Part shown: one piece after another, positions 8,077-16,994 of the stretch
Layout of the letters: each line of letters opens with the position of its first letter
Position numbering within the stretch: position 1 is the first letter of the stretch
NCBI GenBank assembly: GCA_022797375.1
Contig: JAAWKM010000009.1
Location: 1-45,416 of the forward strand
Source: Lachnospiraceae bacterium
Lineage (GTDB): Bacteria > Bacillota > Clostridia > Lachnospirales > Lachnospiraceae
Direction: 5' to 3'
Length of the DNA: 45,416 bases
Made by a program: the position numbers and the translations under genes
The notes under the pieces: generated by a model
Seen by the model: only the letters and a program-made list of their open reading frames with translations
What the model was told of the DNA's origin: nothing
The model's database searches: none

Positions 8077-8511
8077 TTAAGACATTCCTGTACTGCCAAA
8101 ACCTCCCCGGTCATTGCCATCCAGAAAAGTAACCTCATCAAACCTCACAACAGGCTGGTTTTTCACTATACGGAACTGGCAAATCCTGTCATTAACATGG
8201 ATTTCTGTATCCCTTACAGCAATAGCAGGGAAATACCAGACATCTCCGTCACCACAGTATGAATTATCAATTATTCCCATTGAATTAGCCTGGATAACCC
8301 CAAAGTTTTTAAAAGTACTACTTCTTGGCACCACATGGGCTTCGTAACCCTCTGGAAGTTCCATTGCCACACCAAGGGAAATTAATCTGTATTCGCCTTT
8401 CTTCATAACAACATCTTCTGCAGCACGCAAATCAATCCAATCAGATTTACCACCCACACAGAACAACTTGTCAATCCTGTCCGTAAAATATTTAATTTTT
8501 ATCCTTTCCAT
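8077..8511 (-). CDS. dut: dUTP diphosphatase (trimeric dUTPase)
   Basis: A 144-residue enzyme hydrolysing dUTP to dUMP and pyrophosphate, which keeps uracil out of DNA and supplies dUMP. All five family motifs are present: DLRAA (27-31), PRSS (62-65), [10 protein letters not shown] with catalytic D82 (79-88), RICQF (109-113) and RGGFGSTG (135-142). The GGAGGATTTT ribosome site fixes the start at 8511. Trimeric dUTPases are frequent in phages, and the setting of small unknown genes fits a phage-derived block. Confidence 0.95.
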   Translation of the reverse strand: MERIKIKYFTDRIDKLFCVGGKSDWIDLRAAEDVVMKKGEYRLISLGVAMELPEGYEAHVVPRSSTFKNFGVIQANSMGIIDNSYCGDGDVWYFPAIAVRDTEIHVNDRICQFRIVKNQPVVRFDEVTFLDGNDRGGFGSTGMS

Positions 8512-8535
8512 AAAATCCTCCTTTCATTACCATAG

Positions 8536-8622
8536 CTATACTAAAAGCATCTGACAGTAGGCAGCAAGAACAAAACTGCACCCTAAGTACACCAGCACAT
8601 TGAATGTTTTTAAGACTGGCAC
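8536..8622 (-). CDS. Possible 28-aa small membrane protein
   Basis: A GTG at 8622, with GGGAG about 11 bases upstream, opens a frame reading VPVLKTFNVLVYLGCSFV. It is almost wholly hydrophobic, and its stop lies 24 bases before the dut start. It could be a tiny membrane peptide or chance. Confidence 0.25.
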   Translation of the reverse strand: MPVLKTFNVLVYLGCSFVLAAYCQMLLV

Positions 8623-8652
8623 TTGTAAACTACTCCCTATAGGTTTTAAAAA

Positions 8653-8675
8653 GGAGCCAGGTTAAACCTGGCTCC
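8653..8675 (-). terminator. Terminator hairpin
   Basis: A perfect 11-bp stem (GGAGCCAGGTT with AACCTGGCTCC) is followed on the minus strand by TTTTTAAAACC. It would end transcription coming from 8852-9040 ahead of dut. Confidence 0.7.
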
Positions 8676-8687
8676 AAAGTGCAGAGT

Positions 8688-8730
8688 AGTCTTGACGGAC
8701 TAAGACTGGCAAAAGTCATCCCACTGCCAG
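8688..8730. other. Two further hairpins in tandem
   Basis: AGTCTT/AAGACT (8688-8693 with 8702-8707) and CTGGCA/TGCCAG (8706-8711 with 8725-8730) follow the terminator hairpin. They share a base or two, so they may be alternative folds. Confidence 0.45.
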
Positions 8731-8791
8731 CCAAAAACTAAATAAAATTACAAAAAACCAATAAAGATGTGTAAAACTACCAATCTTAACC

Positions 8792-8833
8792 GCTCTGGAT
8801 TTTATCATTTAAATAAATGATAAAATCCAGAGC
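8792..8833. repeat. Near-perfect 42-bp palindrome
   Basis: A 20-base arm, GCTCTGGATTTTATCATTTA, is followed by AA and the exact reverse complement of the arm. Neither side has a strong T-run. The arm sequence ATAAAATCCAGA followed by CAAAAA reappears at about 9089-9106, bracketing the small ORF at 8852-9040. Confidence 0.85.
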
Positions 8834-8851
8834 AAAAAATTAGTAAGGTTT

Positions 8852-9040
8852 TTAGCCAAACCAATTTAAATTTGCAAGGCTCTTTACAAAAGCAACTACA
8901 ATATAGCCTGAATAACCAAATCTGTGCCAACACCTGGCTTCTGCCAAAGCAAATAGCAGAAGCCAAACAAACATCGGAGAAAATAATGTTACTATGATGA
9001 AACAACAAGACTTTAACTCTTTCTTCCATCCATTATACAT
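8852..9040 (-). CDS. Small hydrophobic protein (62 aa)
   Basis: Reads MYNGWKKELKSCCFIIVTLF with one long hydrophobic segment (about residues 13-33) and a second weaker one (about 42-54). The ribosome site is weak. It lies between the palindrome at 8792-8833 and a second copy of part of that palindrome near 9090. Unknown; it could be a genuine membrane peptide of a mobile element. Confidence 0.35.
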   Translation of the reverse strand: MYNGWKKELKSCCFIIVTLFSPMFVWLLLFALAEARCWHRFGYSGYIVVAFVKSLANLNWFG

Positions 9041-9143
9041 AGACAGACCACTTAACTTATCCAGTCAAATTTTTCAAGGTATTATAGTATAAAATCCAGA
9101 ACAAAAAGCAGCCTTTAACATGCCCGCCTTGTTGCCAGCACAT

Positions 9144-9320
9144 TCATTTTATTATCTGTTTCCGCCATATTTTTTCCAATTCTTTATCCAGTAATCTTTT
9201 ATCACTTTTTGTTTTTTATAACTTGTTGTTCCCCAGAAAGCAAATAATCCTCACAAGTTATTACCAAATCATCTAATATTATATTTTTATAACCCTGAAA
9301 ATCTATATATTCCGGGGTAC
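9144..9320 (-). pseudogene. Gene fragment at the junction
   Basis: A minus-strand frame from about 9320 reads YYGTPEYIDFQGYKNIILDD and continues to a stop at 9202. It resumes in the next frame as SDKRLLDKELEKIWRKQ to a stop at 9144; the shift is at an AAAAAACAAAAAG run. No start codon is present. Its 5' end is lost exactly where the plus-strand peptidoglycan-binding gene begins, so both are cut at the same junction. Confidence 0.4.
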
Positions 9321-9902
9321 CGTAATAAGGGCTATGACTTCACCATTACTTCTTCTACTGCTTATGACCAGAAATGGATTCCTGGACGTAATATATTTAA
9401 CAGTATATCACGGGCAGTTGACACTATTTTTTCAAATTACCTTTCCAAACCAAATGTGACACAGCCTTTATTTACACAATACTGTGATGGCAGGCAGGTT
9501 TCATGTCCTGAATGGATGCGCCAGTGGGATTCTAAATACCTCGGTGACCAGGGATATTCTGCCATTGAAATATTAAGGACCTTTTATGGCAGCTCAATCT
9601 ATATTAATACTTCTGAAGAAATATCTGGTGTGCCTGCTTCATGGCCTGGTTTTAACCTGTCTATAGGTTCAAACAACAGTAAGGTCAAACAGATGCAGGA
9701 CCAGTTAAATGTAATATCAAAGGCATACCCGCTTATACCTAAAATTTCATCTGATGGCATATATGGTGAAAAGACAGCAAACGCTGTAAGGGTTTTCCAG
9801 AAAGTGTTTGACCTGCCACAGACAGGTGTTGTGGACTTTGCAACATGGTATAAAATTTCAGAAATCTTCGTTGGTGTAAGCCGTATTGCAGAAATAGTAT
9901 AG
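9312..9902 (+). pseudogene. 5'-truncated sporulation-type SpoIID-like/peptidoglycan-binding protein
   Basis: The frame is clearly coding from about 9318 (YRNKGYDFTITSSTAYDQKW), with no start codon. The nearest in-frame candidate is a GTG at 9456 without a ribosome site. The clostridial family I recall begins with about 60 more residues before the RGYDF-like segment; these are absent. The visible part has the central region (LFTQYCDGRQVSCPEWMRQW, then a YSAIEILRTFYG segment) and a C-terminal peptidoglycan-binding helix domain (SSDGIYGEKTANAVRVFQKV ... GVVDFATWYKI). It is probably a chromosomal gene whose 5' part was removed when the accessory block joined here. Confidence 0.7.
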
Positions 9903-9956
9903 ACCTGTTTTATTTCTACTTCATGTATGTTTTCCATACATGAACCAGGATATTCC

Positions 9957-9992
9957 GTACAAAAGCCATGACCGCAGTCATGGCTTTTGTAC
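9957..9992. terminator. Strong bidirectional terminator hairpin
   Basis: A perfect 16-bp stem (GTACAAAAGCCATGAC with GTCATGGCTTTTGTAC) with loop CGCA separates the plus-strand fragment from the convergent CotH genes. Confidence 0.8.
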
Positions 9993-10056
9993 ACATTGTA
10001 TTACAAACAACTTGCACAATAGTGCATAAAGTTTCTGGTATCTGTATTGAAACCTG

Positions 10057-12762
10057 TTATTTTTTTTGCTTTTTTGTTTTATTGTCTTTTACTATAACCT
10101 TACAGAATTTTATACCATTTGTCCTGCTGCATGTTACCCCAATATAGGCAGTACCTGCCTTTTTCCCATAGACATATCCTGCTTCATTTACTTCAACTAT
10201 ACCAGAGTCAGAAGAATAAAAACTGAAACTTAAGTAAACTGGATTTTTAGCACTGTATTTTGGTATTATTCTGGCATAACTGCCATTATCCAGTGTTATT
10301 GTTTCTTTGTCCAGTGAAAATTCTGGTGTTTCATCTGTCCTGATATCATCCCCATAATCAATTACATGTATTATACATGTTGCTTCCATGCCATCTTTTG
10401 TGGAAGCAGTTATTGTTGCATCCCCTTTGTTAAATGTATATAACTGGTAATTCCCTGTTTCTTCATTTTTTGCTATATTTGCACTGTCTTCATTACTGCT
10501 TGTATATACTATATCATGTACTTCTGAATTAAAAGGTATTGTATATACCGGCATCGAAGGTATTATATCATGTACATAACAATATACTTCATCCTGTGCA
10601 AATACAATTTTTTCTGCCTTTGTAATATCACTTTCTTTAACCCAGCGGGCATAAAATACTGTATCTTCATTAACACTTGTACCTTCACTAAAAAGCACTT
10701 CTTGTTCCTGCCCGCCATTTTCCTGTTTAGTATACCATCCTTTAAATACATAACCCTTTTTTACAGGCGGTTCTGGGAATAAAACCCCTCTCCTGTTATT
10801 TTTAACATATGTATCCTCATTATATACATTTCCATCAGACATATATGTAATTTTATATATAACTGGATAAATTGATTCTATATTTTTATCTATCCATTCC
10901 GTACGTTCATATATCCATTTCTTTAAACGCTCCACTTCACTCTTGAATGTCTTTTCTATATATTCATCTGTTTCTGTACCACCAGCTGGCATATCATTAT
11001 ACATAAAGTTATCAAACATATTATTTATATTATAGTTTGCTTTCTGTGAATCATAAAGCTGTTCTGCGTACTGGTCAATCTGTCCGCCATCTTTACAGGC
11101 ATAGAGAAGTTTTTCCTTAAATACAGGCCATCTTGCTATAAGTTTCTCCACAAACGTTTTATCCAGCATAAGCCTTTCAAACCATGTTGAATTAGTTTTA
11201 TTAAATCCATCTGTATTCTTGTCTATATTTCCCCATGCAACATAATCAAAATCCCATAAAGGCCCCCAGAAAAGCTTGCCATCCCTTTCTTTATAGAGAT
11301 ATGTGCTTGAAGAATAAGCATTGCTGTTATCAGATATCTCCTGCACCCAGTAATAGTCAGCAGCCGAATTTATATCCATATATTCACTGTAATGCCTGCC
11401 ATCCCCGTCTTTAAAATCCTCACCATATATTGCTGCTTCTGTTTTCTGCATATACTGGGAAATATAGTTATATTGTGCTTCATTGAAATAATCATCAAAC
11501 ATAGGGCTATATATTACATATCTGTTGCCCATTTCCGTAGAAAATGCCTGTTTCATATTTTCATCATCTATATAGAATGACATTCCAAGAAGATACCCGC
11601 CTGTTATTGCAGAACCTGTTGTAATATTTTTAGCTGATTCATCTGCTTCCAGGTTATCTATATTAACACGGTTTCTGCCCACACATATCTGTTCACATAA
11701 ATAATAGCTTCCTAAATACTCGTCATTCATAATAACATCTGTAAATACACACTTAGGGGTATATTTCATTCCCATTTCACTGCCAAGCCAATATGTAAAT
11801 TTATTCCGTATCATGGATACATCATAATAATTTGTAAGAAGTATCCAGTTTTTGTGTTCTCCCATTCCCAGGAGTTTTGTACTGGATGCAAGTTCAAAAT
11901 TATAAGGTTTTTTATTTGAATACCACTCTGAATTGCCCCCTCCCCTGATATATTCAAGGTCATATGTGCCCTGGGCAGGTTCTTTATTTGTATATTCAGA
12001 TTTATAGCCTTCTGGTATTTCCAATGAAACTTTGCCATAACATTCTGTATTGTGTTCATTGTCCCCGTTCATTTCAACAATTGAGCCTTTGGACTCATCA
12101 ATATCAAAATCCAGGACAGGAATATCATTATTCATAAAAAACATGTAACGGAAAAGGAATTTAACAGTATTTATGTCATCTGTCACTGCCTTAAATGAAA
12201 CTTTATGTTTGCCAGTGATTTTCCTGCCATTAATATGGCTGCTTGTATTCCTGGTATAATCCCAGTAATTTTTCCTTTTAATTGGATTAAGTTTTACCGA
12301 AGCAAAATGTTCCTTTTCATCATCAAGATAAAATAATAATTCCATATTCTTTTTCTTATTGGCAACAGCATCCACAACAATATAATCCGGGCTTTGTGTG
12401 CCAAAATCTATTTCTTCCTCAAATTTAAACCTGCTCCCTGTAATATCACTGTTATTTCCTTTTATTAATACACCATTCCCTTTTTCATAAATATCCATGT
12501 CTACATCCGGGCTGGAAACTGTGAACTTTTTCTGTTCCAGCAGGCTGGCCACCTCCTGTTTATCTGTACTTCCACAGGAATTTATAACAGCCTCTTCTGT
12601 TGGTATGCCAGTACCAGGTTTATCTGGTACTGCCTTTATTTCTATAATACCATTGCCAGCAGAATACATCTCTGCCTTTACAGGGACTGTCCCTGCAAGC
12701 CCTGCTATTATTGAAAATAATAATATAATACTTACAGGTCTTCTTATACGTTTTAAATCCAT
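10057..12762 (-). CDS. Secreted CotH-kinase-family protein with InlB and Big2-like domains (copy 1, diverged active site)
   Basis: A 901-residue protein starting at 12762 (GGAGGTTTAGC ribosome site). A signal peptide (about 1-30) ends VPVKA. An N-terminal beta region leads to a CotH-kinase domain at about 240-640. Then come an InlB/Listeria-Bacteroides repeat (about 640-705: PVKKGYVFKGWYTK, FYARW) and two Big2-like segments up to a basic tail (NKTKKQKK). CotH proteins are atypical kinases, first known for phosphorylating spore-coat proteins. This copy departs from its neighbour at conserved places: RGGGNSEW (273-280) instead of RGRGNSTW, YNFEL instead of YKFKL, and DNSNAY (478-483) where the neighbour has NNGDAY. 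The metal-site WDFD (503-506) is kept. It may be a weak or dead kinase. It lies 50 bp downstream of copy 2, so the two are probably co-transcribed. Confidence 0.85.
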   Translation of the reverse strand: MDLKRIRRPVSIILLFSIIAGLAGTVPVKAEMYSAGNGIIEIKAVPDKPGTGIPTEEAVINSCGSTDKQEVASLLEQKKFTVSSPDVDMDIYEKGNGVLIKGNNSDITGSRFKFEEEIDFGTQSPDYIVVDAVANKKKNMELLFYLDDEKEHFASVKLNPIKRKNYWDYTRNTSSHINGRKITGKHKVSFKAVTDDINTVKFLFRYMFFMNNDIPVLDFDIDESKGSIVEMNGDNEHNTECYGKVSLEIPEGYKSEYTNKEPAQGTYDLEYIRGGGNSEWYSNKKPYNFELASSTKLLGMGEHKNWILLTNYYDVSMIRNKFTYWLGSEMGMKYTPKCVFTDVIMNDEYLGSYYLCEQICVGRNRVNIDNLEADESAKNITTGSAITGGYLLGMSFYIDDENMKQAFSTEMGNRYVIYSPMFDDYFNEAQYNYISQYMQKTEAAIYGEDFKDGDGRHYSEYMDINSAADYYWVQEISDNSNAYSSSTYLYKERDGKLFWGPLWDFDYVAWGNIDKNTDGFNKTNSTWFERLMLDKTFVEKLIARWPVFKEKLLYACKDGGQIDQYAEQLYDSQKANYNINNMFDNFMYNDMPAGGTETDEYIEKTFKSEVERLKKWIYERTEWIDKNIESIYPVIYKITYMSDGNVYNEDTYVKNNRRGVLFPEPPVKKGYVFKGWYTKQENGGQEQEVLFSEGTSVNEDTVFYARWVKESDITKAEKIVFAQDEVYCYVHDIIPSMPVYTIPFNSEVHDIVYTSSNEDSANIAKNEETGNYQLYTFNKGDATITASTKDGMEATCIIHVIDYGDDIRTDETPEFSLDKETITLDNGSYARIIPKYSAKNPVYLSFSFYSSDSGIVEVNEAGYVYGKKAGTAYIGVTCSRTNGIKFCKVIVKDNKTKKQKK

Positions 12763-12812
12763 GCTAAACCTCCATTCTGTGCTGCCTTTTATCAAAGCAC
12801 ACGGTATTGCTG

Positions 12813-15800
12813 TTATTTAAACATTTCCAGGTATTTTTTATATTTCCCTTCTGGTGCTTTTATCCTGAAGCTGCCAGAAACCCTGCCTGTTGCATTTTTA
12901 CCTGCTGTTTTTAGCTTTTTCGATTTAATATCCAGAAGTTTTAATGATTTGCAGTTATAAAACGCTTTTCTGCCAATTTTGGTAACATTTTTGCCTATTA
13001 CAGCTTTTTTTAGCTTTTTGCATCCTTTAAATGCTGCTTTCCCAATGGCTGTTACCTTTAATTTAACGCCATTATATGTAACTGTATCTGGAATTTTAAT
13101 TTTTAATATGGATTTATCTGTAATACCAATGCATTTTACTGCCCCGCCATCTAAAGCTCCTGTAACTTTATATTTTAAGACACCACTTGTAAATCCAACG
13201 TCTTTATTAGTATTTCCACTAGTATTACCCTTGCCTGTATCTTTCCCTGTAACATTAATAATACAGAATTGTATATCTTCTGTTCCGTTGCATGTTACAC
13301 CAATACATGCCGTTCCTGCTTTTTTAGCATATATATATCCAGCCTCATTAATTTCTGCTATATTATTATCTGATATGTTAAATGTATAACTCAAATATGG
13401 TATTTTATCATATGAATACTTTGGTTTTATTCTGGCATAACTGCCTTGTTCTACCGTTATCTCTTTATAATCCAGTGAGAAAACAGGGTTTTCTGTATAA
13501 ACCTCGTCCTCATAACCAATAACATGTAACAGGCACGATGCCTCCAGCCCGTCTTTTGTAGTTGCTGTAATTGTAACATCCCCTGGCTTTAATGTATAAA
13601 ATGATGGCAAATCCTGGCTGGATTCATTAAAAGCTATGTCAACAATACTTGTATCACTGCTTGTATAAGTAACTTCTGGCACTTCTGCATTAAATGGCAT
13701 TGTATATACTGGTATTGCAGAAAACACGTCATATGCAAAATAAGTTACTTCATCACATGCAAAAGTAATGTCTGATGCCTTTATAAGCTGGCTTTCAGCA
13801 ATCCATTTAGCATAAAATACTGTATCTTCATCTACTCCCATATTCCCCTTTAAAAGTGTTTCTTTTTCCTTCCCGTCTGTAATTTCTTTTGTATACCAGC
13901 CTTTAAATACATATCCCTTTTTTACAGGAGGCTCTGGTGGTATGATTCCATTAATGCTGTTCTTAATAAATGTGTCTTCTTTATATATTTTTCCATCAGA
14001 CATAAATGTAATCTTAAATTCAGCAGGATAAAGCAGGCCTATATTTTTATCTATCCAGTTTACACGGTTATATACCCATTTCTTGAAACGCTCTGTTTCG
14101 CTTTCAAATGTCTTTTCTTCTGCCTTTTCTTCATTCCATATTCCACTATATATACTATTTACATTATAGTTTGCTTTCTGGGAATTATAAAGCTGTGCTG
14201 CATACTGGTCAATCTGCCCGCCATCTTTGCAGGCATAGAGAAGTTTTTCCTTAAATGCAGGCCATTTCTGCATAAGTTTTTCTACAAATGTTTTATCCTG
14301 CAGAAGCCTTGAAAACCATTCTGAATCACATCTGAAGCCTTTTGTGTCTGTATCTGTATTTCCCCATGCAACATAATCAAAATCCCACAAAGGCCCCCAG
14401 AAAAGTTTGCCATTTCTTTTTTTATAAAGATATGTACTAGAAGAAATATAGGCATCACCATTGTTTGATATTTCCTGTACCCAGTAATAACAGGCAGCAG
14501 AATCTATATCCATATATTCTTTGTATGATATCCCGTCTGGGTCTTTAAAATCTTCACCAAATATAGCATCTTCTGTTTTCTGTATATACTGCGAAATATA
14601 GTTACACTGGGCTTCATTAAAATAATCATCAAAGCTTGGGCTTTGTATTCCGAAAGCATTGCCTCTTTTTGTAGAAAATATCTGTTTCATGTTGTCACTT
14701 TGTGTATATGGTGACAGCGACAAAAGATACCCTCCTGTTATTGCAGGACCTGTTGTAATATTTTTAGCTGCTTCATCTGCTTCCAGGTCATCAATATCAA
14801 CACGGTTTTTGCCAACGCGTATCTGCTCACATAAATAATAGCTTCCAAGGTATTGTCCGTTCATAATTACATCAACAAATATACATTCTGGTGTAAATTC
14901 CATTCCGGTTCCAGCCCCAAGCCAGTAGGTAATTTTATTGCGGAGCATTGAAACATCAAAATGGTTCGCAAGTAAAATCCAGTTTTTGTTCTTGCCCATG
15001 CCAAAAAAGTCTGTACTTGTTTTTAACTTAAATTTATAAGGCTTTTTACTGGGAGACCATGTTGAATTCCCACGTCCTCTTATATATTCCAGGCTATATG
15101 TACCCGGGCTGGATTTTTTATCTGTATATTCAGAAATATAACCATCTGGCACTTTTACTGATACCTTTCCATAACACTCAGTGTTATGCCCCGGGTCCCC
15201 GTTCATCTCCCCAATTGACCCTTCTTTCTCATCAATATCAAAATCCAGCACAGGTATATCATTATTGGTAAAAAATATAGAACGCATCATAAATGTTACA
15301 TTATTTTTTTCTTCTGTAACAACCTTAAATGAAACTTTATGCATACCTGTAATATTTTTGTCTTTAATATCTTTGCAGATATTCTTTTTATAATCCCAGT
15401 AATTTTTGCGTTTAATGGAGTTAAGTTTTACAGAAGCAAAATATTCCTCCTCATCATCAAGGTAGAATAAAAGACTGGTATCTTTTTGCCTGTCAGCCAG
15501 TGCATCTACAACAATATAACCTGGGTTTTGTGTCCCAAAGCTTATTGTTTCTCCAAATGTAAAACGGCTTTCTTTAATAGCAGGACTATCCCCTTTTATA
15601 AGTACCCCTTTGCCATTTTCATGTGCTTTCATTTCTACAGCTGGATTTGAAACTGTAAATTTATTCTGCTTCAGAAGTTTAAACGCATCCTGTCTATCTG
15701 TACTTTCATATTTACTTTCCGCAACAGCAGATGGTAAAGGCTGTGGCTTTTGTACATCTGTATCTGTTTTACTGTCTGCTGCTTCTGGATATGCTGGTAC

Positions 15801-15869
15801 AACGCCTAGAACCATTGCAGAGATTAAGACAATACTAATTGTCAGTTTTTTTATATTTGTAAAAACCAT
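12813..15869 (-). CDS. Secreted CotH-kinase-family protein with InlB, Big2-like and LRR domains (copy 2)
   Basis: A 1018-residue paralogue of the downstream gene, starting at 15869 (AAAGGGG ribosome site). A signal peptide (about 1-30) ends AYPEA. The CotH domain spans about 225-630 with canonical-looking motifs RGRGNSTW (264-271), LGSYYLCEQIRVGKNRVDID (341-360), NNGDAY with D472, and GPLWDFDY with D496/D498. The InlB repeat and Big2-like segments follow. Unlike copy 1, it ends in about 115 residues of BspA-type leucine-rich repeat (IGKAAFKGCKKLKKAVIG, IGRKAFYNCKSL). As a secreted protein it probably acts on or at the cell surface. The two copies align over almost their whole shared length, showing tandem duplication. 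The substrate is unknown. Confidence 0.88.
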   Translation of the reverse strand: MVFTNIKKLTISIVLISAMVLGVVPAYPEAADSKTDTDVQKPQPLPSAVAESKYESTDRQDAFKLLKQNKFTVSNPAVEMKAHENGKGVLIKGDSPAIKESRFTFGETISFGTQNPGYIVVDALADRQKDTSLLFYLDDEEEYFASVKLNSIKRKNYWDYKKNICKDIKDKNITGMHKVSFKVVTEEKNNVTFMMRSIFFTNNDIPVLDFDIDEKEGSIGEMNGDPGHNTECYGKVSVKVPDGYISEYTDKKSSPGTYSLEYIRGRGNSTWSPSKKPYKFKLKTSTDFFGMGKNKNWILLANHFDVSMLRNKITYWLGAGTGMEFTPECIFVDVIMNGQYLGSYYLCEQIRVGKNRVDIDDLEADEAAKNITTGPAITGGYLLSLSPYTQSDNMKQIFSTKRGNAFGIQSPSFDDYFNEAQCNYISQYIQKTEDAIFGEDFKDPDGISYKEYMDIDSAACYYWVQEISNNGDAYISSSTYLYKKRNGKLFWGPLWDFDYVAWGNTDTDTKGFRCDSEWFSRLLQDKTFVEKLMQKWPAFKEKLLYACKDGGQIDQYAAQLYNSQKANYNVNSIYSGIWNEEKAEEKTFESETERFKKWVYNRVNWIDKNIGLLYPAEFKITFMSDGKIYKEDTFIKNSINGIIPPEPPVKKGYVFKGWYTKEITDGKEKETLLKGNMGVDEDTVFYAKWIAESQLIKASDITFACDEVTYFAYDVFSAIPVYTMPFNAEVPEVTYTSSDTSIVDIAFNESSQDLPSFYTLKPGDVTITATTKDGLEASCLLHVIGYEDEVYTENPVFSLDYKEITVEQGSYARIKPKYSYDKIPYLSYTFNISDNNIAEINEAGYIYAKKAGTACIGVTCNGTEDIQFCIINVTGKDTGKGNTSGNTNKDVGFTSGVLKYKVTGALDGGAVKCIGITDKSILKIKIPDTVTYNGVKLKVTAIGKAAFKGCKKLKKAVIGKNVTKIGRKAFYNCKSLKLLDIKSKKLKTAGKNATGRVSGSFRIKAPEGKYKKYLEMFK

Positions 15870-16018
15870 ATGCAGTATCCCCTTTCTATGTATTGTAAAT
15901 AAAGCTTAGCATACAGAAACAATTAAAACAACAGGATAGGTATAATCTTAAAGCTTTTGTAAGGTTTGGATTTTTATATATATTAAATCATGGATTTTTA
16001 CTTTTTACACATATATGT

Positions 16019-16024
16019 TATAAT
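16019..16024 (+). promoter_or_regulatory. Probable -10 box for the AP2-domain gene
   Basis: A perfect TATAAT lies 53 bases before the ATG, with a ribosome site GGAGGAG between. No good -35 is visible at 17 bp (TTTTAC). The 207-bp intergenic region (15870-16076) is AT-rich and divergent. Confidence 0.4.
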
Positions 16025-16076
16025 CTTTATATACTTTACATAAAACAATAAAATTATATGGAGGAGTTATTTAAAA

Positions 16077-16874
16077 ATGCTGCCTGGTGTATTTAAATCA
16101 GTTAAAAAGAATGGGAGTATTTATTACAGGGCTTCAGTAACATTCCGTTCCAAACATATCAGCCTTGGAAGTTTTAGCAGTGAAGATATGGCACATAACG
16201 CTTATGTTGATGCATTAAATATTATTAATAGCAGCACACCCCTTATTCCTGATAATTATTCTGACAAAATATGCCATACGCTTTCTTTTGCAAAATGGGT
16301 TGTACTGGTAAATTTTAAGAATAATGGGATTTATATTAAAACACCTATATATCTGAAAAAGAAGTTTTTCTATTATTACCTGTCTGAACAGGATGTGCTT
16401 ATATTTGATGCTGATGACCTTTTTTATTATTCTGACCACACCATTATGCGGCGCGGAGGGCATCTTTTTGTTACTGAATATGGCATGCAGGTTAATATTG
16501 CATCAAGGTATGGCATAAGAAACTTTGCAAGACCTGGCAAAGATTTTGTATTTGTTAATGGCAATAGCTGTGATTTCCGCTATGAAAATATAGAAATCCT
16601 AAACCCTTACCAGGGTGTAACTATAGAAAAATACAAGGGCAGGATATATTATGTAACACGTATACATATTAATGGCAACTTTACTATAGGGCGCTACAGC
16701 TCCATTACAGAAGCAGCAACAGCTTATAATAAAGCAGCAGATATTCTGGAAATAAACGGAATTAAAAAACATTTTGAGAGAAATTATATAGAAGATATGC
16801 CCGCAAAAGAATATATAGAATTATATAATTCCATAAGCATACCAGACAAAATAATATCCAAAACAGATATTTAA
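16077..16874 (+). CDS. Double AP2-domain protein with degenerate HNH-like core
   Basis: A 265-residue protein with two AP2-type DNA-binding modules. The first is at about 4-50 (GVFKSVKKNGSIYYRASV, ISLGSFSSEDMAHNAY) and the second at about 180-225 (GVTIEKYKGRIYYVTRIHIN, IGRYSSITEAATAY). Between them (about 95-176) is a region shaped like the HNH part of AP2-linked homing endonucleases: LIFDADDL, GGHLFV, then FVFVNGNSCDFRYENIEIL. In active enzymes that last motif normally reads like DHINGN..DNR.EN; here the histidine is gone. It is therefore probably a DNA-binding protein derived from an endonuclease, perhaps a regulator, rather than a nuclease. GGAGGAG lies 10 bases before the ATG. It sits alone, divergent from the CotH genes and convergent with the riboflavin operon. 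Confidence 0.75.
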   Translation: MLPGVFKSVKKNGSIYYRASVTFRSKHISLGSFSSEDMAHNAYVDALNIINSSTPLIPDNYSDKICHTLSFAKWVVLVNFKNNGIYIKTPIYLKKKFFYYYLSEQDVLIFDADDLFYYSDHTIMRRGGHLFVTEYGMQVNIASRYGIRNFARPGKDFVFVNGNSCDFRYENIEILNPYQGVTIEKYKGRIYYVTRIHINGNFTIGRYSSITEAATAYNKAADILEINGIKKHFERNYIEDMPAKEYIELYNSISIPDKIISKTDI

Positions 16875-16929
16875 CCTTACCAGGCGCAGGCCTGTTATAG
16901 ATATTTTTTATTATAACGGTTTAAACCCT

Positions 16930-16965
16930 AAGTTACTATCCAGCCTTACGGCTTAATAGTAACTT
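16930..16965 (+). terminator. Terminator-like hairpin after the AP2 gene
   Basis: AAGTTACTAT pairs with ATAGTAACTT, with an inner AGCC/GGCT stem and TTAC loop. There is no long T-run, so it may act weakly or from either side. Confidence 0.5.
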
Positions 16966-16994
16966 AACAATGCTTTCAGCACTGGTTATGTACA

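Noticed and set aside
8792-9106. Insertion sequence bounded by the palindrome arms
   Set aside because: The enclosed ORF is only 62 codons with no transposase features, and the second arm matches over only about a dozen bases.
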